The notes: generated from the letters alone by a model not told the origin. A stretch of DNA of 64,000 nucleotides from Musa acuminata AAA Group (GCF_036884655.1 NC_088355.1:21702001-21766000); one strand, 5' to 3'. Shown: positions 19,872 to 31,568, counted from the stretch's first letter. Numbers and translations are program-made.

Positions 19872-21140
19872 TTAAAGCGTGATAAGATTATTGAGGCGTA
19901 ATATCCTGGTTAGTGTGGCTTGTTGGGGCATGAGATAGTTGTGGCTGTGTATCTTTGCTAACGAGATTTGTTGGGGCCTGAGTTTGTTGTAATATAATAT
20001 CCTTTCTAGCGAGGTTTGTTGGTGCTTGAGTTTGTTGAGATACAAAGTCCTGGTTGTTGCAATGAGTGGATATTTGAGTTTCTGTTGTGGACAGATATGA
20101 TAATATAGGAAGAGATGAAGTTTCTGACTTCTGCTTCTCCTGTCCACGAGTACCATGGGAAACTTCTATTTTGGAAGGCTCTGACATAATAGATAGAGAT
20201 AAAGTTTTTGATTTGTCTACGGTGCTGTACCTACGAGTTGGAATGCTCAATCGTCTTTGTCACCACCGGTTCTACTACCACTGAAGGAGGCACACCTTGT
20301 TGCTGAGACACCTGATGTGACCGGTAGATCTTATTAATCGGTTTTGAAGTTTGCTGACAAGCTCAATTTGTATGACCAAAAGATAAGCAACTCTGACATC
20401 GTTATGACTTCTAAGAATATGAGACATGTACCTTACGAGTGTTCCCATCAAGATTACGATAAAAAATCTCATTTGGGAGATCTTCGTCAGAAGAAACCAA
20501 TATACATGCTCGGGCAAATGCTAATCTCGTCTGCGCAACTGTTGTTTTGTCAATGTAGAGTGGCTGTCCCAAACTGCTGTATAACTTTATAATAAAATGT
20601 TGACTCCAAAGAAGTAGAGGAAGGCCTTAAAAAGATACTCATAAAGGAATAGACTATAGGCTGTCTAACTCCAAACGAACATCAGGAGACCAACGTCGTA
20701 GGATCATTGGGTGGCCAAGAATATAGTCCAGAACCCTTCAAGGACCCGTTGCAAATCTTCTTCAGAGTATATATAGCTTACAAACAAAGAAATCGTTTTC
20801 CAACATATGACGATATTCCCCATCTAGTTTTGATAAACGAGGATAGTGGGAAATATGATGTTTTGAGTTCTACCGTATAGCCAACAATCATCATAGACCA
20901 TGTCTCAATCAGCTCTGCAGAATCAGCAGTCTCATACATAACAATCTTCTTATCAGCCTGAACTTCTAGAGCGAAGAAATCCAAGTTGAGATCCTGATTT
21001 CTAACTGGAGCCTTGAAAAGGCTAGTCCAAGGCTAAGGGTCACTAGAAATGAGAACATTTGGTCGTGATCTAGAACGCGACTTGCTTCGATACTGATTCG
21101 TCAAAGGAACATCTTGCCAAAAAAAGATAACGAAGGAGCA
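19872..21140 (-). pseudogene. LINE1 ORF1 (DUF4283/zinc knuckle RNA-binding protein), degraded
   Basis: The minus strand encodes the ORF1 product in pieces. N-terminus: QYRSKSRSRSRPN near 21060-21090. DUF4283-like core: FFALEVQADKKIVMYETADS at 20900-20984. A zinc-knuckle region in another frame lies at about 20350-20470. The C-terminal tail at 19888-20250 repeats the pattern QTQAPTNL..KDI about every 17 residues. The intact-looking homologue is the LINE3 frame at 51426-52001. Stops and frameshifts make this copy non-functional. Confidence 0.75.
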
Positions 21141-22385
21141 ACTTGAGAGGTAAGGGCAGGGGGCCTTGCCATCGAGTCTACCCTCCCGCCCAAACTCTCC
21201 TCTGTTCCACCGACCAGAATAGGAGGAGCGCAGCACGTAGTTTCCCCCTTCTCTATTCCCGCTGGCAGATAGGCAAGAAGAGGAAGAAGAGAACCTGCCC
21301 CTTCCTATCTCTTTCGCTTGAAGAACAGAAGGGAGAAGCCTCTTTTCCTCTGTTCGACGGAGAGCAAAGGGCTGCAGAAGGAAGTCACAGCTTTCCCCGC
21401 CTGGCCCCTTTTCACCGATGAGAAGAGGAAGGAGGATAGCAGTGTCGATAGCAATGGAATTCTCTCCTCCCTTCGCCGATTGCCAACAGCCCAGTTCTTG
21501 AGTTTGTTTTCTGTTACAATCTTTGTTCCTACAGCAATCTCTATTCCTCTCGATGAGAAGGGGAAGAAGGAGAAAATCCCTCCTTTGTTCCTGCGATATC
21601 TCCTCCTCTATTCCGCGAGAGGATGAAGAGGAGCTGCAGCCCTGTTTTCCGCAGGGGGAAGGGGCCAACCTACCGCAAGAAACCCCTCCGCTATTCTCGT
21701 CCATTGAGAAGAGGAGAGCAGAGGATGCGATCTCCCTCCTTCGCCAATCTTGCACAATCGCATAGTGGGCGGAGAGAAGAATCTGTCGCTGTGATGCGCT
21801 CCTCTTTGGGGGTGCGATCACATCACAACCGCCGCCCCTTCCTTCTAGAACCCTCGTTGCAGTCACAACACCATCGCCGTCGGTTGTAGAGAGTTGAAGG
21901 AGAAGGGTGCGGTCAGCAGCCTTCCCATCGCCCTTCTCGGTCACAGCAGTAGCACCATCCCCTTCCTTCCTCTTGCCCTTCTCAGTCACCGAAGAACAAA
22001 AAGAAGAAGTAGGGCTTTTGTCTGCAAAAAAAAAAGGAACAGAATTGTGCGATCTTCCCTTTCCTCCTCCTCTGTTCGCACCAGGCCCGTCGCCTTCACC
22101 CTCCTCTATTCCTCGAGAGGAAGAAGGGGGCAACCCACTGCAAGAAACCCCTCCACTGTTCTCGTCCCTGAGAAGAGGAGAGCAGAGGATGCGATCTCCC
22201 TCCTTCGCCGATCTTGCACAATCGCGCAAGGGGCGGAGAGAAGAATCCGTCGCCGTGATGCGCTCCTCTTTGGGGGTGCGATCACATCACAACCACCGCC
22301 CCTTCCTTCCAGAACCCTCGTTGCAGTCACAACACCATCGCCGCCGGCTGTACAGAGGTTCCTTGCCGTACCATATAGTCTTTGA
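21141..22385 (-). repeat. GC-rich LINE 5' leader with a 464-bp tandem duplication
   Basis: This stretch is rich in CTCC/GAGG and lies directly upstream of LINE1 ORF1. A block around 21660-21890 (gaggagagcagaggatgcg at 21711) recurs around 22125-22360 (same word at 22175), giving a 464-bp period and near-identical copies, including gatgcgctcctctttggggg and cagtcacaacaccatcgcc. The long minus frame 21033-22229 crosses it but is low-complexity (Ser/Arg/Gly/Glu runs) and is not called as a gene. A tandemly repeated 5' leader would act as the LINE promoter region; that role is inference. Confidence 0.6.
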
Positions 22386-22389
22386 ATAA

Positions 22390-23129
22390 TTTCACCCCTT
22401 ACGGGAACACTCGTAAGGTACATTCTCATAATTTTTTTTATAGTTACAACAATATCAGAGTTATTTATCTTTTGATTATACAAATAGAGCTTATTAGCAA
22501 ACTCTGAAATCAATCACCAAGGTCTACTAGCCACATTAGGTGTCGATTGAGCATTCCAACTCGTAGGGATAACATCGTGGACAGAAGGACAAATCAGAAA
22601 CTGTATCTCTTCCTATTATGTTGGAGCCTTCCACAACAGAAGTTTCCCACGGTACTCATGGACAGGAGAAATAGAAGTCAAGAACTTTATCTCTTCCTAT
22701 ATTATCGGATCTGTCCATAATAGGAATTCCAATATCCACTCATCGCGCCAACCAGGACTTTGTGTCTCAACACCAACAAACCTCACCAGCAAGAATATTT
22801 TCAACTATCTCATGCCCCAACAAGCCATACTAACTAGTATATTATGCCTCAACAATCTTATCACGCATCAACAAACCCTGCCAACCACGACTACTTGACT
22901 CAAGGTATAAAGTGTAAACATTTATAAGCCATGGATAAATATAGGAATAAAGCCTTAAAAGGTAAGGATATTGTGCGAGAGGAAAATGCAAAATCTAAGG
23001 ATAAGAATACCTTACTTCTTTTTCCATTTGTTTTATTTCTGATGAAGATAACTTGCTGGAATGTTCGTGGACTTAATAAGCCTGAAAAATATCGGGAGCT
23101 CAACAGAATAATCAAGTCTATCGCATGTG
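22390..23129 (+). pseudogene. LINE2 ORF1 C-terminus and start of ORF2
   Basis: Plus-strand LINE sequence. 22390-22560 corresponds to the zinc-knuckle end of ORF1 (compare 51790-51960). 22560-22905 is the repeated Gln/Thr/Asn-rich tail. ORF2 opens at 23041 with MKITCWNVRGLNKPEKYREL. Stops and shifts are present. It is cut at 23129 by gypsy element G1; the ORF2 endonuclease resumes at 28331 after a second ATGTG. The left end abuts the GC-rich leader of the opposite-strand LINE1. Confidence 0.75.
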
Positions 23130-23536
23130 TGTTAGAACCCTTGCATATTCTAAACTTGGGGTTGATCTCTTTAGGGGATCGGTCTTCTTGGAACTCTATA
23201 GGGGTTCCTCCTTCCAAGTTGCTGCTCAAAGGCTGTAGAAAAGATTCATCTATTACTTATCAAAAGAGGATAAATACATGACTATTTATAGGATTTCTAA
23301 ACCCTAACTCCTAATAGGACTCCTACTCAAGACTCCTACTCAATTAAGACTCTTACTCAAGACTCCTAATAGGACTCCTACTCAAGACTCTTATTCCTTT
23401 ACAACTCATAATTCTTCTATAAGAAACAACCTCATAACCCTAGCCGGCCTCTTCATCTCTTTAATAGGGGTCGGCTTAGGTAGGTTTTACATGAATGTCC
23501 CTCTCAATTAGGACTCTTCTAGCTAGAGTCTTAACA
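23130..23536 (-). repeat. 3' LTR of G1 (407 bp)
   Basis: Starts tgttagaacccttgc and ends gagtcttaaca in plus orientation. It contains a minisatellite of actcctactcaag/actcctaatagg words (about 23310-23395) and a sense-strand CCTATAAATAG box at about 23282-23292. Confidence 0.88.
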
Positions 23537-25740
23537 GACCCTCCATCTTTAAATCAGCCTTGTCCTCGAGGCTGACGATTTATGAATTCTGAAAATTTGA
23601 TCTTCAAGTCGTCATAGTTCTCCCAATTGGCATCTTCTGTTGGTAGGTTCGCGCACTGTATTAGCACTTCAGTAGTGGGTCGTCGTCGTCGAGTCACGAT
23701 CCGTCGATCAATAATGACACTTGGCTGGGTCTGGAGTTCTCCTTAAGTAGTCATATTTGGTGGGTGACTTTGGGTTGTCTCCAAGCATCTATTTACAACT
23801 TCCGTCTAGCTGTCGGTTTATGGGTGATGTGTCGTACTCCTTTTTAATTTAGTACCCTGCATATGGAATAACTTTGTCCAAAATTTGCTCGTGAAGATGC
23901 AAGTAGAATTTGTCACAAGCACAATACGTCCCTTATAGTGTAATTCTTTTGAGTCCCAATTATAATGAGCCACAGAGCTTGGTGCTTCCTCCAACTTTTT
24001 TTTGATCTTACTGGTCTCCGAATCTTCCTGCCATTCCATCTTAATATCCTCAAGGAAGTCGCTGGTCGAAAGTGAAACGACAAAAAATTCAGCTTGTTCG
24101 AGTAGCTGCGAAAGCGCATCTGCAACAACATTCTCTTTTCCCTTTTTGTAAGTTATTTTATAATCAAATCTAAGAAGTTTTGTTGCCCATTTTTGTTGCT
24201 CAGGGGATGATATATTTTGCTCCAAAAAGTACTTGAGGCTTTTATGGTCAGTTTTAATTTGAAATCATCGACTGATCAAGTAGGGTCTCCACCTCGTTGC
24301 TGCATGCACAATGGCGAGCATCTCCTTATCATATGTTGATATATTTTGATGGGAGGGAGACAATGCCTTGCTAGTGTATGTGAGTGGTCGACCATCTTGC
24401 ATGAGAATGACTCTAATTCTGACTCTAGATGCATCGGCCTCCATAATGAAGGGTTGATAGAAATCTGGTAGTGCTAGTACCGGCATCGTCATCATGGCTG
24501 CCTTAAGTTTGTCGAAAGCAACGGAGGCTTTGTCCAATCATTAAAAGACATATTTTTTCAGTAAGGAAGTAAGTGGTGCACTGATCTTTCCATAGTTTTT
24601 CACGAATTTGTGGTAGTAGCCTATTAAACCCAAAAAGCCAAGTAGCAATTTTATGTTTCTCGGGGTCGGCCAGTTCTGCATTGCTTCTATTTTGGAGGGG
24701 TCTACCATCATACTTTCCTCTAATATGATATGCTAAAGATATTCCACCTTTTGTTGAAGAAAGTAAAAATTCGTAGTGGCCGTTGTGTGTTCGAAAGGTA
24801 GTTTTCGGTATGTCTTTTTCGCACACTCGTATTTGATGATACCCGGACCGAAGGTCTAGCTTCGTGAAGATTTATGCTCTCTTTCATCTAGCAATTCATC
24901 TACTACTAGAATAGGGTATTTATCCTTGATAGTTATGCCATTGAGAGCTCGATAATCAACGTATATTCGTCATGTTCCGTCCTTCTTGCGTACAAGTTGC
25001 ACCGGTGAAGAGTAGAGGCTGCAACTTGGCCGCATAACTACTGTTTCGAGCATCTCTTTTATAATCCTTTCTATTTTATCCTTTTGGAGATGTAGATACT
25101 GATATAGCCGAGTATTTGTTGGAGGTTTTCCCTGAAGAATCGTTATATAATGATCATGCCGACAGGTAAGAGGTAGGTTGTGCGGTTCGTCAAATATATC
25201 TGAAAATTCAGCAAGCAAAGGAAGTAGGGTTGGATCTTCAAATTCTATTGGCTCTCTTTTAGTTTGTTGCTTAAGTTGTACCAAAAAGCTGCTGCATGCT
25301 TTATGCAAAATCTTCTCCATTTGTTATGTACAAATCGTCATTACGTCGCCCCCACGTTTCCCTTGCAGTATTACCTACTTCTCCTTAATGTAAAATTTCA
25401 TAATTAGTTGCATAAAATTCCAAAAAATATCACATAATGTCATTAACCATTTAATTCTGAGCTTGTCCTCATGATCATCAACAGGAAGGAGGAAGAAATT
25501 TGCAATTATCTCTTGGTCCTGTAGTAATAGTTTCACTCGCGGGCGTCTACGATCATAATTCAAAATCCATTTTTCGGCGACCTTAACATCAAACCTGCTG
25601 CAATTCTCGATAGGTAAGGCCATCCAGACAACAACCTTACTATTTAGGAAGTTATTAGTACTACCAATGTCGATGAGAATAGTGATCGGTTGTTGTTTGA
25701 GAAGGCCTCCAACTTTTATCGTTTGCGGGTTTGAGTAGTC
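23537..25740 (-). pseudogene. pol: G1 Pol with deleted RT core and integrase core
   Basis: Pieces on the minus strand in order. Protease ILIDIGSTNN (about 25655-25685), then ENCSRFDVKVAEKW. RT N-terminus QKDKIERIIKEMLETVVMRP and VQLVRKKDG (about 24970-25110), then [18 protein letters not shown] (about 24760-24815), after which the frame passes straight to sequence downstream of the usual FDDILVYS motif. RNase H: FIMEADASRVRIRVILMQDG and LTYTSKALSPSHQN (24380-24460), GKENVVADALSQL near 24115. Integrase: KGRIVLVTNS joins directly to TCIFTSKFWTKLF (about 23880-23935), skipping the zinc finger and most of the catalytic core. VVNRCLE and a chromodomain-like end (LPTEDANWENYDDLKIKF) follow. Stops and shifts are also present. 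Confidence 0.8.
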
Positions 25741-26560
25741 GGCTAGTACATGTTATTAGTACTACCAATGTCAAGGCTCTCTTCCGGATGTTCAATGACC
25801 TCTTCTTCTACTAGTTTAATCATAAGAAGTCTCCCTTTACTACAACGATGCTCACGGTTCCATGGCTCGTCACAATGCCAACATAACCCCTTCGCATATT
25901 GCTCCCGAAGCTCTTCTCTTGTCAACCTCTTTGGTGCAAGGACTCGGTCAATAGTAGGGGGGGCTGAGGGCTTCAGTATTGCAAGTTGAGGAGTGACCCT
26001 AGTCCTCCGAGCTTACTGGTTCAATCGCTCCTCTTGATGTCGTGCGAAAGAGATGACTGCCATAAACGTATATGGTTGTCGCGCTTTAACTTCTCCCCGG
26101 ATCTCCGGCTTCAAGCCCTCCATGAAGGTCCTCAATAGTTATTTTTGAGACCAATCATGAGTTTGATTAGATAACCTTTCAAACCTAGTTTGGTACTCTT
26201 GAATGGTGGAGGTTTGTCGGATCTTTGCTAGTTGTCCGTCAATGTTCTCGTAATCGGTTGGTCCGAAGTGGATCATCAGTTCTTCTTTGAATTATCACCA
26301 TGAGAGGATTCCATGAGTGTGTTTAAACCAGTCAAACCATTGTATGACATCCCCCTCAAGATGTATAGCTGTAATTTTCACCATAGATGCGTCCGCGATT
26401 TTGTGGTACCGAAAATATCGCTCCACGCGCGAGATCCAACCAATTGGGTCTCCTTCTTCCCATCTAGGGAACTCCACCCTCATGCATGGATAGTTAGGGT
26501 TGGTCATAGAGCCTCCCCTCCCTTAGAAGTCATCTCTTTAGGCTTGGTGTGATTGGGCAA
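25741..26560 (-). pseudogene. gag: G1 Gag with zinc knuckle, degraded
   Basis: The minus frame 26295-26507 contains YPCMRVEFPRWEEGDPIGWI and AIHLEGDVIQWFDWF, the retrotransposon-gag capsid signature. The frame 25743-25925 carries GLCWHCDEPWNREHRC, the Ty3/gypsy knuckle of the form CX2CX7HX1C. Frames between are broken by stops. At 25752-25775 a short copy of the protease-coding word attagtactaccaatgtc replaces roughly 50 bases found in G2. Confidence 0.72.
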
Positions 26561-27973
26561 AGCTCTCTCCTTGATGTGATTTCTTCGGGCTTAGTGGTTG
26601 ACCCAATCTGAGTTCGGTAAAGAGTGTCCGAATCTTATCCTCCATTTGCGCCTTGAAGGCTTCGAATTTAGTATTGATTGTCTCCTCAGATGCCATAGTA
26701 TATGTCTCCAAATATGTGATGTTAAGATCTCTCTTTTATTGTCGGGTTAAAGGCATGTATAGGTTAAGAGAAGTGATGGTCGAAAGGGTTGGTGGATCGG
26801 TGGATGTAGGCTGCAGTTTAGGCTTGTTTTGTGGATGTTTTGAGTGCAGTTTGAGGGTATGGTTTAGTGGAGTTTTAGGACTGTGGATGAAAGTTTTAAA
26901 TCTGTGGTAGATTACAATAAAGGTTTGATAGAAATCAATAGAAGTTGCTGCAGGTATGTGTTGTCTTGTAAGAGCAGAATTGTCATTGAAGAAACAACGG
27001 TTTCTCGATGAAATTTCTACCAAAAGCTTAAGAAATTTGAGGAGAGAATTGACAGTAAAATCTCAGTTTATATGACAGAAAGGATGTCTAATTTAATCAA
27101 AAAAAATTCGGTAGTATAACAGCAAGGAAATTAGTGCAAGTTGCGATAGCAAAATTCTCGTCGAAAAATTTCAGCGGTTTGCAATGAAAATTTATAGCAA
27201 CACAAAATTGTTTTTAGAGATGAATTCCTCAATAGATCAATCAAAGATGAAAGCAAAGATGATCTATGAAGTGTATAAGAAATTTCATTCAAAAAAGATT
27301 GCAAATAGATGGGTTAAGACAACAATATGCGACTAAAATTTTCTACATCACAGATTTTTAAGTGTAGCAGATTGGACGTGAAAGATCAGTAGTTTATATT
27401 AAAATTTTTTTGATGAAACCAAAGGAAAATCCACTGTTAGGAAGTGTCAAAGCTATCATAAAATTTTCATAGAGATTTGGCTAGAAAAGACATAGTAGCA
27501 AGATTAAACAAATTGTGTATGCGGTTGGAATTTTAGGAAGCATCAAAACCAAAGGGAAATATGCTGTTAAGAAGTGTCAAAGCTGTCATAAAAATTTCGT
27601 AGAGATTTGGATAGAAAAAACGTAGTAGCAAGAACAAATAGACTATGCTATGCGGTTGGAATTCTGCAATGTATCTTTCGTCGTAGAGATGAAAATTTTA
27701 CGACGAAAAGTTTATGCAGCAATATATGAACAATTAATTTCTTTTTGGATTTTCGAATAAGGATAACTAAATTACAGTAGCAGTAAGATAGGAAACCAGA
27801 ACCTATTGCAATTCATGGGAAGATCAAAGGATGATATACGGTGGTGGAGATGACGGCGGAATTTGGCGATGATCTTTTAAGCAATTGTGGGAATTGCTTT
27901 GGGCAGTTATGGAGGGCTGATAGATGGCTATGGAAGGGCAGCGGGACGCCAAGAATGCTGCTATGAAACCAGG
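26561..27973 (-). other. G1 leader region, non-coding, with internal repeat
   Basis: About 1.4 kb of AT-rich sequence between gag and the 5' LTR. Words recur at a 130-bp offset (aaaggaaaat at 27421 and aaagggaaat at 27551, each followed by gaagtgtcaaagct). The primer-binding site at 27961-27972 is mutated (ctatgaaacca). The 95-codon minus frame 26736-27023 has a diverged counterpart in G2, but both are low-complexity and the region is probably untranslated leader. Confidence 0.5.
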
Positions 27974-28325
27974 TGTTAGAACCCTTGCAGATTCTAAACT
28001 TGGGGTTTATCTCTTTAGGGGTTTGGCCTCCCTGTAACTCTATAGGGGTTCCTCCCTCCAAGTTGCTACTCAAAGGCTGCAGAAAATATTCATCTATTGC
28101 TTATGAAAAGAGGAGGAATATATGACTATTTATAGGGCTTCTAAACCCTAACTACTAATAGGACTCCTACTCAAGACTCCTATTCCTTTACAACTCCTAA
28201 TTCTTCTCTAAGAAATAACCTTCTAACCCTAACTAGCCTCTTCACCTTTTTAATAGGGGTCGACTTAGGTAGGTTTTACATGAATATCCATCTCAATTAG
28301 GACTCTCCTAACTAGATTCCTAATA
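27974..28325 (-). repeat. 5' LTR of G1 (352 bp)
   Basis: Matches 23130-23536 but is shorter, because it has fewer copies of the actcctactcaag minisatellite. The last bases read cctaata instead of cttaaca. Followed by the ATGTG target duplication. Confidence 0.85.
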
Positions 28326-28330
28326 ATGTG

Positions 28331-31300
28331 ATATTACTATTCTTGTGGAAATGAAAATTAAACAATCGTGCATTCATGCTCAAAAGAATTTAAAATGACC
28401 GAACGTAGAACTATTTACCAATGACTCTAGTAAAACTTTTGGTAGAATATGGGTCTTATGACATCCTAACTCTATTAATGCTTAGTTTATTTCTGCTACT
28501 GATCAATTCATCCATCTTAAGGGGGAGGACAAAGAGAATGGCTGTCAATTCAATTTCACTAGTATATATGCTTCAAACAGTATACAAGAAAGAAATATAT
28601 TATGGACTGATCTGACTAACTTTAGAAATGGCTGTCTTAATGTACCTTGGATTGTTTTTGGTGACTTTAATACTATTCGGTACACAAATGAAAAAGTGAG
28701 AGGTAGACATCTTTCAAAAAGTCAGCTTCAAAGTTTTAATGAATACATAGATACTGCTGCATTGATTGATATGAAATCTGTGGGCAATTGACTCTCCTGG
28801 AGTAATCAAGGTACTGCTAACTGAAAATTAATGGCTCGACTCGATAGGTGTCTAATTAATCAAGAATGGTTAATAGTTTACCCTGATTCACTTCTTGAGT
28901 ATGATGCACCACTATTTTCTGATCATTCTTTAATGTATATACACGCAGACAAAACACCCCCTAGAGGCAAAAGACCTTTTAGATTCTTTAACATGTGAAG
29001 TACTCATCCTCAGTTCCTTGATGTTATCAAATCAGCTTGAAATGTTAATATACATGGTTCCCCCCCCTTATATCTTATGTTAAAAGCTCAAAGCCTATAA
29101 AACATCATTTAAGGAGTGAAATACAAATACCTTTGACAATATTACCACCCGGGTTCAATTTTGTAGAAAGGAACTAATAGTAATGCAACACACTGAGCTT
29201 CTAATACAAACACCTTTGGCTTACTCTAGGGGATTCTAATACTAAGTTTTTCTATGCTTCCATTGCTACTCGAAGGGCCATTAACCGCATCAGAAAATGC
29301 AAAGACAAATATGATAATCTTATTGAGAATTTAGATGAGGTTAATACACACACTGAGTAATTTTTTTATTCCTTACTCATTAAGCAGTGCAACCTAATAA
29401 CATTCATGTGGAACCAACTAGAAAGCTTGATTCAGGTGCCATTTCAATTCTCAATGCCCCAATTGAAGATGACAAAATTGTAAGAGTTGTCTTCAAGTCA
29501 TCGAAGCACAAAAGCCCTGGTCCGGATGGATTTCCAACTGAATTTTACCAAATTGCATGATCTATTATTGATACTGATGTGATTAAAGCTTGCCAACATT
29601 TTTTCTCTTCAGGTTATATTCTTAGAGAGATAAATTACACTTTTATTTATTTAATTCCCAAGAATGCAAGGGCTGATTCACTAGAGAACTATTGACCCAT
29701 ATCATTATGTAACTTTATTTACAAGATCATCTCCAAAGTGTTGGCAAATAGAATGCAGAAAGTAATACACAAGATCATTAGTCCTAATCAGGCTGCTTTC
29801 ATCAAAGGGATAAGTATACATCATAATATTCTTCTTGCTAATGACTTGGTTAAGGACCTGCACTCCAAAGCAAGGGGACGAAAATATATTTTAAAGCTGA
29901 TCTATGAAAAGACTTTGATTCAGTTACTAGAAAATTTATCTATAAGATGCTCCTCGGTATGAACTTCCCTCAACAATGGGTTAATTGGATTCAATATTTC
30001 TTGGAAACTTCAAAGTTTTCGATACTCTTCAATGGCTCACCTATTGGCTTTTTTGGGAGCACAAATGACATCCAACAAGGCAATCCACTCTCTCCATATA
30101 TCTCGTTACTATTGCAATGGAAGGACTCAGCTGTATGTTGGAACAGGCAGTCTCTGATGGCAGCATTAAGGTACCCAATGTTGGTTCTATTCATATATCA
30201 CACATAACCTTTGCAGATGATCTTCTTATCTTTCTTCAGAATGATTCAACTTCAGTGAGGAACCTGGCTACTATTCTGAATGACTTTGGTATAGTTTTTG
30301 GCCTTCAGTTAAATCATGCGAAAAGTAAAGTCTACATGGGTCCTTGCATCGAGGATAAGGATTTTATTGCACACACTCTCGGGGTTATTGAGGGAAATAT
30401 ACTAGTTCTGTATCGGGGTCTCCCACTTATATCCATTGGCATTCACACAACTCACTATCTTCCCATCTTGCAAAAAATAAAGAATATAATTTCCTCATGG
30501 AAAAATAAGCTTATTTCAAGCCGAATGACTTGAACTCATCCGTTCGGTGTTATATTCTTACTCTATTTGTTGGTCTAGTGCATTTCTTCTGCTTGTTGGA
30601 CTTCTCTAGGATATTGAACGATTATTTATGAACTTCTTCTAGAATGACACAAATGGTAAGACAATACATATGGTAAATTGTGATAACATCTGCAAACCGA
30701 AAGATGAAAGGGGGTTGAACTTGAGAAATACTAGAGATTAGAATAAAGCATGTTTGGTACAATAATTGTGGGATCTTTTGTAAAATAATTGTTCTTTATT
30801 GTCACAATGGGTTTCTACTAGGTATCTTCCTAAGGAATCAATTTGAGAAATTTCAGCAAGAATATATCACTCTACAGTTTGGAAAGAAATTTTGAAGGCA
30901 AGGAATTGGCTAATCAAACACATTTCCTTTGCAATCTCTTCCAAAACTAGTATTAATATGTGGTACGATCTTTGGGTGAATGGGAAGAGTATATATTTCA
31001 ATTATATGGTGACAGAATACGAAAAGACCTTGGGGTTTCCAAAGATTGGAAGGTTTCCGAGTTCATTGCTAATGGTACTTGGTGTCTCTCTAATCCTATT
31101 TCTCTTAAAATGTTATCACTTTAGCCGATTATCACAACTATTCCAATCAGGAACAACTCTTCAGATATGCTTATTTGGCCTCATGACAATGGTAAATTTA
31201 ATACCACATCAACATGGAATCAGATCAGGTAGAGGAACAACAAGTGGATCCCAAGCAGTTGGACATGGGATCGACTGGAATCACAGAGACATTCCTTATG

Positions 31301-31512
31301 CACATGGCATACTCTTCTTTATAAACTACCTACAATAGAAAATATAAAGAGAAGAGGTATTTACCATGTTAACCGATGTTACCTTTGTTTGCAACAGGAA
31401 GAAATTGTGGACCACCTCTATTTTGCTTGTGACTATACTAAATGGATATGGAAGGAGACTTTTCGGCGATTTGAACTCAATAGGCTACCGTAGCAAAACT
31501 TGCATCAATAAT
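28331..31512 (+). pseudogene. LINE2 ORF2: endonuclease, reverse transcriptase, zf-RVT (degraded)
   Basis: Continuation of LINE2 after G1. Endonuclease remnants include WIVFGDFNTIRYTNEK (28645-28695). RT opens with KIVRVVFKSSKHKSPGPDGF (29477-29536), then ISPNQAAFIKGISIHHN (about 29780-29830), IQQGNPLSPY (about 30070) and the catalytic FADDLLIFLQND in the frame 30117-30533. A C-terminal zf-RVT-like block, CYLCLQQEEIVDHLYFACDY, lies at about 31380-31440. Many in-frame stops and shifts occur. No poly(A) tail is seen because the 3' end is cut by the truncated LTR of G2 at 31513. Confidence 0.8.
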
Positions 31513-31568
31513 TAGGTTTTACATGAATGCCCCTCTAAATTAGGACTCTCCTAGCTAGAGTCTTAACA

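Larger units (their letters stand above)
23130..28325 (-). mobile_element. Element G1: internally deleted Ty3/gypsy (chromovirus-like) element
   Basis: LTRs at 23130-23536 and 27974-28325 (minus-sense ends TGTTA...TAACA). The flanking 5-bp repeat ATGTG at 23125-23129 and 28326-28330 proves a clean insertion into LINE2. Minus-strand order: 5' LTR, degraded primer-binding site, 1.4-kb leader, gag, PR, partial RT, RNase H, remnants of INT, chromodomain-like tail, polypurine tract (AAGATGGAGGGTC), 3' LTR. Total 5196 bp, about the length expected for a small chromovirus that has lost coding segments. Confidence 0.88.

Noticed and set aside
21033..22229. 398-codon minus-strand open frame, the second longest in the left half
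   Set aside because: Low-complexity composition (Ser, Arg, Gly, Glu runs) across a GC-rich duplicated leader. Both strands and several frames are open because stop codons are rare in this composition. Only its last part coincides with LINE ORF1.
26736..27023. Possible small protein shared by the leaders of G1 and G2 (95 and 80 codons)
   Set aside because: The two frames diverge by indels, are Thr/Pro/Ser-rich low complexity and lie in the untranslated leader. The similarity is explained by the nucleotide homology of the two copies.
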